Shown in pieces: positions 6,319-11,626 of a DNA stretch of 11,626 bases. Within the stretch, counting starts at the first letter, position 1. Each line of letters starts with the position of its first letter. The DNA comes from Syntrophaceae bacterium UBA2208. GTDB lineage: Bacteria > Desulfobacterota > BSN033 > UBA1163. A program made the position numbers and the translations under genes. The DNA lies in NCBI GenBank assembly GCA_002327885.1, contig DCUS01000169.1, positions 1 to 11,626 of the forward strand, read 5' to 3'. Below the pieces are notes generated by a model. It was not told where the DNA came from. It saw only the letters and a program-made list of their open reading frames with translations, and made no database searches.

Positions 6319-8281
6319 AATTTTTTGGAATGTAGGCAGCCAGCAGGGGGCTGTTTATCTCGTCGCACTGATGTCGGTTGCAATAGCATCCATCGGATTA
6401 CTTCAACATATCAAGGGATGGAGAAAAGGTAGAAAGGAGAAGATATTTGACCAGGCAGGCAATCGGCTGAAGTATTTTTTTCGATTCTTGTTGAGCCACG
6501 AAAGGATACGAAAAGATACTTATGCGGGTGTCATGCATCTTTTCATCTTTTGGGGATTTGTCGTCCTTTTCTTGGGCACATTGATCATTGCATTTCAGGA
6601 AGACCTCCTTCTTCCCTTTTTCGGCAGAAAAGTGCTAGAGGGAAATTTCTATCTTATCTATTCTCTCGTCCTTGACCTGTTTGGTCTTTTAGCGATCGTA
6701 GGCGTCGGATTAGCCCTTTACAGAAGGTATGTCCTTCAACCCGAAAAATTGGACAACAAGCCTTCGGATTTAATTCTGCTATGCCTTATTCTATTCATCC
6801 TCGTTTCGGGCTTTTGTGTGGAAGGGTTTCGTCTCAACGTTTCCAACCCTCAGTGGGCTCTTTGGGAGCCGGTCGGGTGGCTTTTCGGCACAATATTTAA
6901 TGTCCTTGGCATAGCGACAAGCACTCAAAGAGGCTTACATAAGATAATTTGGTGGTTACATCTGATAGCCAGTATGGGGCTAATCGCCTATTTCCCCTTT
7001 TCCAATCTTTTTCATGTCGTCAGTTCGTCTCTCAATGTTTTTTTTAGATCCTTAAAACCGTCAGGCGCTCTCGTTCCTATCGACATCCAGGAAGGAGAGC
7101 AATTCGGGGTTGCTCATATTCAGGATTTCACATGGAAAGATCTCTTAGATCTTGACGCCTGCACCCGCTGTGGCAGATGCCAGGAAAACTGTCCTGCGGC
7201 AATTAGCGGCAAGCCCTTGAATCCCAAGAAGGTAATACAGGATTTGCGAACCTTCCTACAACCGTTCTCTCATAACGGCGTTCCATTAGTGAGCAACATA
7301 GTTTCAGAAGCAGAACTTTGGGCTTGTACGACCTGTCGGGCCTGCATGGAAGTATGCCCTGTCTTTGTCGAGCATTTAAATAAAATCATTGAAATGCGCC
7401 GACATTCCGTTCTGACGGAGAGTAAATTCCCTTCAGAATACAAACAGGTATTCAAGAATCTGGAAATCTTCGGGGATACACTGGGGAAGGGTAAACTATT
7501 CAGGGAAGATTGGGCTTCTAATTTAACAATCGATAGAGTATATCAACAAAATGACACAGGGCTTCTCTTTTGGGTGGGATGTATGAGTGCTCTTTATGAT
7601 GAAAGAAGCAAGAACACACCCATTGCTGCAGCAAAAATCTTGGAAAAGGCTGGGCTTGATTTCGGAATATTGGGGGAAGAGGAGCTTTGCTGTGGTGATG
7701 CAGCGCGCAGGATGGGCAATGAATACCTGTTTCAACATCTTGCCAAAAAGAATATCGAGGTTTTTAGGAAGTACAAGATCAAGAAAGTAGTAACCCATTG
7801 TCCCCATTGTTTTAATACGTTCAAGAACGAATATGCTCAATTCGGAGCCGATATTGAGGTAGTCCATTTTATGGAGCTGATTGTGACATTGCTACGGGAA
7901 GGGAAATTGAATGTTAAATCGAAGATCGACGACATCTTCACTTATCATGATCCGTGCTACCTGGGCCGCCATAATTCGATTTACATGGAGCCGAGAGAGA
8001 TTTTGGGACTTATTCTAAATTCGGACATGAAGGAGATGGACAGTTTCAGAGATAAGAGTTTTTGTTGCGGCGCGGGGGGTGGAAATATGTGGCGCGCGGC
8101 AGTTACTGGTAGAAGGATAGAAGGGTTAAGAGTTGAAGAGGCAGTCAAAACAGATGCGAGCGGCATTATCACCTCGTGTCCCTTTTGCGAGATCATGTTT
8201 GATAGCGCCGTGAAACAGAAAGGGCTGGAATACTCTTTTCGATTGATGGATATCATAGAGCTGGTGAATCGAGTTACCTGA
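6302..8281 (+). CDS. Membrane Fe-S ETF:quinone oxidoreductase (EMO/EtfD/DgcB type)
   Basis: The product has 659 residues. The N-terminal part (about 1-250) has five or so membrane helices of NarI-like cytochrome b character; His79, His213, His220 and His238 are candidate haem-b ligands. Two [4Fe-4S] ferredoxin motifs follow: C287TRCGRCQENCP and C342TTCRACMEVCP. The C-terminal part holds two HdrB-like CCG domains: GCMSALY with C463CG and CPHC, then HDPCYLGRH with C588CG and CPFC. This order matches membrane Fe-S proteins that take electrons from ETF and reduce menaquinone (EMO, mycobacterial EtfD, DgcB), and its place between etfA and etfB supports the role. The start is a TTG; AAAGGA at 6283-6288 lies 13 bases upstream, within etfA. 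The next in-frame ATG (6371) would cut into the first helix, so TTG is preferred. Confidence 0.88.
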   Translation: MIPSREIFWNVGSQQGAVYLVALMSVAIASIGLLQHIKGWRKGRKEKIFDQAGNRLKYFFRFLLSHERIRKDTYAGVMHLFIFWGFVVLFLGTLIIAFQEDLLLPFFGRKVLEGNFYLIYSLVLDLFGLLAIVGVGLALYRRYVLQPEKLDNKPSDLILLCLILFILVSGFCVEGFRLNVSNPQWALWEPVGWLFGTIFNVLGIATSTQRGLHKIIWWLHLIASMGLIAYFPFSNLFHVVSSSLNVFFRSLKPSGALVPIDIQEGEQFGVAHIQDFTWKDLLDLDACTRCGRCQENCPAAISGKPLNPKKVIQDLRTFLQPFSHNGVPLVSNIVSEAELWACTTCRACMEVCPVFVEHLNKIIEMRRHSVLTESKFPSEYKQVFKNLEIFGDTLGKGKLFREDWASNLTIDRVYQQNDTGLLFWVGCMSALYDERSKNTPIAAAKILEKAGLDFGILGEEELCCGDAARRMGNEYLFQHLAKKNIEVFRKYKIKKVVTHCPHCFNTFKNEYAQFGADIEVVHFMELIVTLLREGKLNVKSKIDDIFTYHDPCYLGRHNSIYMEPREILGLILNSDMKEMDSFRDKSFCCGAGGGNMWRAAVTGRRIEGLRVEEAVKTDASGIITSCPFCEIMFDSAVKQKGLEYSFRLMDIIELVNRVT

Positions 8282-8319
8282 CGCAACACCGAGCCCGACA
8301 AAGGTATAGAGAAGTGGGG

Positions 8320-9201
8320 ATGAAAATAATCGTTTGCGCCAAGCGGGTTGGCCATGCCTACCATTCTTCAACAGTTGATCTGTCCACGGGCCATATCGAC
8401 CCCGGGAAAATGGTCTTTATGCTCAATCCTTACGACGAGATCGCTGTGGAAGAGGCTATTCGGATCAAAGAGCATATAAGTGATTGCGAAATTATTCTGA
8501 TCACATTAGGTATTTTCGAGGCCGAGGAAACCCTTCGATATGCCTTTGCGATGGGTGGTCGTCGGATAAATCGAATGATCCGTATAAATTATGAAAGTTT
8601 TGATCCGTGGGAAACTGCCTTAGCTCTGTCTAATGTAATTAAAAAGATAGGGTTCGACATAATACTCTGTGGTGAAAAAGCAATCGATGATAATTGCAGC
8701 CAGGTAGGCACGTTTGTTGCGGAATTGCTTAACATCCCACAGGTTTCAGGGATTGTTAAGTTAGACATTGTTCCTCAAGGAAAGAAAACTTTGGTGGAGA
8801 GATACCTTGGAAAAGGGGATAGGGAGGAGATGGAGTGTTGTTTACCCGCTTTGTTCACAGTGGGGAAGGGTCTAAATGATCCGCGATATCCGTCACTACC
8901 GAATAGAATTTTAGCCGAGAAGATGAAAATTGAAGAAATAGATTGGATCGATCTGGAATTTGGTTCTGAAGAAAAAGCTTTAACCAAGGTTACAAAGTTT
9001 TTTTCTCCCAAACCAAAGACCAGAAAAATGTTTACTCCCGATAGCAGCTTATCCGCTTTGGAAAGACTGAATTTGATGATGTCCGGCAGTAGTTCGAAAA
9101 AAGAGGGTAGTACTGTTTTGGAAGGTTCAGCAAATCAATTGGCCGATCATTTAGTGAAATTTTTAGTTCAAAATAAATTCCTAAGTAAAGAAGATAAATG
9201 A
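8320..9201 (+). CDS. etfB: Electron transfer flavoprotein beta subunit
   Basis: The 293-residue product opens with MKIIVCAKRV, the canonical ETF-beta start, followed by NPYDEIAVEEAIRIKE (36-51). CGEKAIDDNCSQVG (117-130) is the loop that binds AMP in classical ETFs or NAD in bifurcating ones, and DPRYPSLPN (187-195) is the family signature near the end of the core. The loop reads between the classical and bifurcating versions, so the ETF class is undecided. The tail from about 240 (SSLSALERLNLMMSG, EGSANQLADHLVKFL) makes it longer than the roughly 255 residues of mitochondrial forms; similar tails occur in other prokaryotic ETF-beta proteins. An in-frame GTG at 8314, nine bases after AAAGG (8300-8304), could be the true start and would add two residues. 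It is separated from etfA by the membrane reductase gene. Confidence 0.92.
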   Translation: MKIIVCAKRVGHAYHSSTVDLSTGHIDPGKMVFMLNPYDEIAVEEAIRIKEHISDCEIILITLGIFEAEETLRYAFAMGGRRINRMIRINYESFDPWETALALSNVIKKIGFDIILCGEKAIDDNCSQVGTFVAELLNIPQVSGIVKLDIVPQGKKTLVERYLGKGDREEMECCLPALFTVGKGLNDPRYPSLPNRILAEKMKIEEIDWIDLEFGSEEKALTKVTKFFSPKPKTRKMFTPDSSLSALERLNLMMSGSSSKKEGSTVLEGSANQLADHLVKFLVQNKFLSKEDK

Positions 9202-9204
9202 AGT

Positions 9205-10869
9205 ATGCCGATTCTTATCATCATCTTTCTGATGTTGAGTTCCTCTGTAGGGGCTGCCGTCCCGTCTGACGACTGCTTCAATTGCCACGAAGACTTCAAA
9301 AAAAGGACCACCCACCAAAACATTTCCTGCACAGCTTGCCATGTCGGCATTAACCAGATCCCTCACTCGGAGAAGCTCGCGTCTCCTGCATGCAATGCCT
9401 GCCACCATAAGACCGTCGAGCGTTATTCTGCCGGCATCCACAAATCCAAGGGTCTTGACTGCAATCAATGCCATGAGATCCATGGGGAAAAAAAGGGAAA
9501 GGGAGCGGATTGCGTTCTGTGTCATCTCGACGTCTCACACAAGGCACTGCCTTCAAAGGGAAAACATCTCGCCGCGCTGAATTGCGTCGCCTGCCACGGC
9601 AAGTTGGATAAGAGCGGGATTACGGCAACGGTTACGCTGCCCAAGGGGGCAACCCTGGAGCGGAAGGCCGTTGACCGGGATGGCAACGGTTTTACCAATC
9701 CGGCCGAGTGGCACGCCTTTGAGGCGCAGCTTGAGAAGTTTAAGGGCTATAAGCTGGAGAAACAATACTGGGCCTATGGCGATCACCATGAGGTCATGCC
9801 CAAAGCCGCAGACTGCGGCGAGTGTCATGAGAAGAGGACCCGCTTTGGCGGCGCGGTAGGAAGGATCACCAATAAGACGAGCTACAGCGTAAAGATCACG
9901 CCCTCGGTTTTCATTCCTGAATTTCCCTCCATCCGCGAGTTCCCCAAGACCGTGCACGGACAGAAAGGGGTCCGGTGTAACGATTGCCACACCTCCATGG
10001 ATAAGATGACCGACAAGGTCTGCGTTCGCTGCCACGAGCAGGTCTACCATACCTATGAAAAATCCATTCATGCCAAGAAGGGTGCCACCTCCTGTATCGA
10101 CTGCCATAACCCTCACTTGATCAAGACGTACAAGGAGTTCAACGCCAAGGAACGGATTGCGCTTTGCTCCCGCTGCCACAAAGACTTCATCTCCCGGCAC
10201 GAATGGCTTCCGAACACTACGCTCCATTTCGACTACCTCGAGTGCACGACCTGCCATAGCCCGGGATCGGAAAAGAGTATGGTCTTCTTCTTTGCGGATA
10301 AAAAAGACAATAAGAAAACCGCTCTGCAATACGAAACCATCGAGCGGGTTTTTGGCAAAGATGTACATCTCAAGTCGATCATCAACACTGACATGGAGCA
10401 CATCGTCACGGGCGAAGAGATCGGCCGTTTTGTCGTTGACCTGAGGAAAAAGATAGGGAAAGGGATCTACGTCGATGCGGAAATTATCGTTACGAAGGTG
10501 CATCACGACTTCTCGGGCATGAGGCTCAAGGAGCGAAACTGCGTCACATGTCACTCGCCTGAGGCCCAGTTTTACAGTTCCATATACCTTATTCTGCCTG
10601 AAAAGGATCGATACATCTATGTCCCAGTCAAAGGCACGCCGCTTTCCTCCTATCCCCTCGGTTTGGCTTTGGATATCTACCTCCTTGGTGAAGAAAAAAT
10701 TACAAAGGACGATTTCTATGCTCTAATTGGCAAAGCACCAAAGGATTTAGTTGCTTCCGCCAAAAGCCTCGGTTTCAAGTTGATCGACCTCCTTGGAATG
10801 ATCTTGGTGATCCTGATGATCCTCTTGCTCTTGGTGCATGCGATGCTACGGATTGTGGTGAAACAATGA
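9205..10869 (+). CDS. 13-haem membrane-anchored cytochrome c
   Basis: The 554-residue product has 13 CXXCH sites, at Cys24, 42, 63, 86, 103, 127, 204, 258, 273, 297, 321, 347 and 446. A short hydrophobic signal (residues 1-18, ending GAA) lacks the usual basic n-region, but an in-frame stop two codons upstream rules out an earlier start. A haem-free stretch (132-203) contains the EF-hand-like loop DRDGNGFTNPAE (157-168). A second haem-free part (352-445) has no recognised domain. A C-terminal helix (about 526-549) ending in RIVVKQ should anchor it to the inner membrane with the haems in the periplasm. It begins three bases after etfB and overlaps the cytochrome b gene by four, so it likely accepts electrons from that protein. 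The haem-coding core is far richer in GC than the flanks. It belongs to no multihaem family I can name precisely. Confidence 0.87.
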   Translation: MPILIIIFLMLSSSVGAAVPSDDCFNCHEDFKKRTTHQNISCTACHVGINQIPHSEKLASPACNACHHKTVERYSAGIHKSKGLDCNQCHEIHGEKKGKGADCVLCHLDVSHKALPSKGKHLAALNCVACHGKLDKSGITATVTLPKGATLERKAVDRDGNGFTNPAEWHAFEAQLEKFKGYKLEKQYWAYGDHHEVMPKAADCGECHEKRTRFGGAVGRITNKTSYSVKITPSVFIPEFPSIREFPKTVHGQKGVRCNDCHTSMDKMTDKVCVRCHEQVYHTYEKSIHAKKGATSCIDCHNPHLIKTYKEFNAKERIALCSRCHKDFISRHEWLPNTTLHFDYLECTTCHSPGSEKSMVFFFADKKDNKKTALQYETIERVFGKDVHLKSIINTDMEHIVTGEEIGRFVVDLRKKIGKGIYVDAEIIVTKVHHDFSGMRLKERNCVTCHSPEAQFYSSIYLILPEKDRYIYVPVKGTPLSSYPLGLALDIYLLGEEKITKDDFYALIGKAPKDLVASAKSLGFKLIDLLGMILVILMILLLLVHAMLRIVVKQ

Positions 10870-11561
10870 AAAAGGTTTTCCTTCATACGCCGACTATACG
10901 AATATGGCATTGGATCAATGCAATGCTTGTCATTGTGCTAATGATTACCGGCATACAACTTAGAGTGCCTGGAGTCAAAGAAATCTCTTCCGGACTGGCC
11001 TTTTTGATCCCCGAATACAGTGTGACTGTCCTGATCCATATATATTTCGGTTATGGGATGTCCCTTTCCTTTCTTTTCTGGTTGCTCTATATAATTGTCA
11101 GCGGCAGCTTCCGGACCCATTACATCTGGCGAACAGCGGATCTTCCAGCCATGGGAAAGCAGGGGTACTACTATCTCGTTGGTATTTTCAAGGGAAGTGA
11201 AAATCCTTTCATTCCTACTTCAGACGGAAAGTTCAACCCTTTGCAGAAGATCGCTTATGGTTTTGTCATGCTCGTGATAACGCCGGTAATGGTTATTACA
11301 GGTATCCTTTTCAGCAACATCTTCTTCTTTCGCAGCATAATCGATAGATTGGGTGGTATCAGGCTACTTGATGCGGTTCATGTCGTGACAAGCTATCTAT
11401 TTCTGTTATATTTAATTCTTCATTTGTACATGTGTACGATGAGTCACCACGTCTTCGTCCACATCAAAGCGATGATTACGGGTTTTGAAGAAATTCCGGA
11501 TGAGTTTAATGCAAAGCAACAAGCAGCTGAGCGAGAAGATAAATGTGAATCACAACAGTGA
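10866..11561 (+). CDS. Four-helix cytochrome b (Ni/Fe-hydrogenase/thiosulfate reductase b-type)
   Basis: The 231-residue integral membrane protein has four predicted helices, at about 12-33, 54-80, 130-150 and 167-193. His15 (in IRIWHWINA), His58, His172 and His186 are the expected ligands of two b haems. HTPTIRIWHWINAMLVIVLMITG and a later NPLQKIAYG...TG segment are typical of the di-haem cytochrome b561/Ni-hydrogenase b family, which exchanges electrons between the quinone pool and a periplasmic c-type partner. The ATGA overlap with the 13-haem cytochrome gene makes that protein the obvious partner, together forming an inferred menaquinol:cytochrome c oxidoreductase. No good Shine-Dalgarno precedes the ATG, so translation is probably coupled to the upstream gene. 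The hydrophilic tail (about 207-231) is cytoplasmic or disordered. The stop codon lies in a hairpin. Confidence 0.87.
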   Translation: MKKVFLHTPTIRIWHWINAMLVIVLMITGIQLRVPGVKEISSGLAFLIPEYSVTVLIHIYFGYGMSLSFLFWLLYIIVSGSFRTHYIWRTADLPAMGKQGYYYLVGIFKGSENPFIPTSDGKFNPLQKIAYGFVMLVITPVMVITGILFSNIFFFRSIIDRLGGIRLLDAVHVVTSYLFLLYLILHLYMCTMSHHVFVHIKAMITGFEEIPDEFNAKQQAAEREDKCESQQ

Positions 11562-11588
11562 GACCCCACGGCGAGCCGTGGGGTCTCA
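11559..11588 (+). terminator. Perfect hairpin at the operon end
   Basis: GAGACCCCACGGC (11560-11572) and GCCGTGGGGTCTC (11575-11587) are exact reverse complements around GA; the flanking T and A (11559, 11588) extend the pairing to 14 on each side. With a realistic CGAG tetraloop the stem is 13 base pairs and GC-rich. It begins on the TGA stop codon of the cytochrome b gene. No run of T follows (GAGCTGGTCTGGG), so it is not a standard intrinsic terminator. It may still stop transcription, protect the 3' end, or be read on the other strand, which also lacks a T run. Confidence 0.55.
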
Positions 11589-11626
11589 GAGCTGGTCTGG
11601 GAAACCTTAATCCACCACCAACTTTC

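Noticed and set aside
9198..9260. ATG at 9198 overlapping the etfB stop (ATGA) as an alternative cytochrome start
   Set aside because: It reads in a different frame from the haem motifs and gives a polar sequence (MKYADSYHH) with no signal peptide.
9553..10554. A 333-codon open frame on the minus strand opposite the 13-haem cytochrome gene
   Set aside because: It lies wholly antisense to a gene with 13 intact CXXCH sites. The GC-rich core there has few stop codons, and its translation resembles no family.

Overview
This window is a densely packed stretch of redox and respiration genes, all on the + strand. It suggests a Gram-negative, at least partly anaerobic respirer. Two exported multihaem c-type cytochromes, a b-type cytochrome, an electron-transfer flavoprotein (ETF) with its membrane Fe-S quinone reductase, and a DUF1329 periplasmic protein occur together most naturally in Desulfobacterota (former Deltaproteobacteria). 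That taxon is an inference from gene content and was not tested. No RNA gene, transposase, CRISPR array or phage gene was seen.

Left part (1-2988): two separately ribosome-bound genes for exported proteins. The first is a full-length DUF1329-family protein with a signal peptide. The second is an unusual fusion of three c-haem sites to a sulfite-oxidase-type molybdopterin fold. A 325-base gap (2989-3313) follows. It holds two strong Shine-Dalgarno sequences in front of only tiny reading frames, and a short GGTC-A-GACC inverted repeat.

Right part (3314-11561): six genes that overlap or nearly touch, so very likely one operon. They are (1) an Old-Yellow-Enzyme/2,4-dienoyl-CoA-reductase-like flavoenzyme with a [4Fe-4S] site and an FAD domain; (2) ETF alpha; (3) a membrane b-haem/[4Fe-4S]/CCG-domain ETF:quinone oxidoreductase of the EMO/EtfD/DgcB type; (4) ETF beta; (5) a 13-haem membrane-anchored cytochrome c; (6) a four-helix cytochrome b. 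A perfect hairpin starting on the last stop codon closes the block.

The gene set describes one inferred electron path: organic substrate -> flavin/Fe-S enzyme -> ETF -> membrane Fe-S reductase -> menaquinone -> cytochrome b -> 13-haem cytochrome c -> periplasmic or external acceptor. The flow could also run in reverse. The first four components are the set found in dgcAB-etf type loci, but the flavoenzyme's active site differs from both amine dehydrogenases and FadH, so the substrate is unknown.

The points most worth following are: the mosaic base composition of the 13-haem gene (GC-rich haem core, AT-rich ends); an EF-hand-like loop inside that cytochrome; substituted FAD-contact residues in ETF alpha; and a molybdopterin-fold/cytochrome fusion carrying a Sec-type signal without twin arginines.
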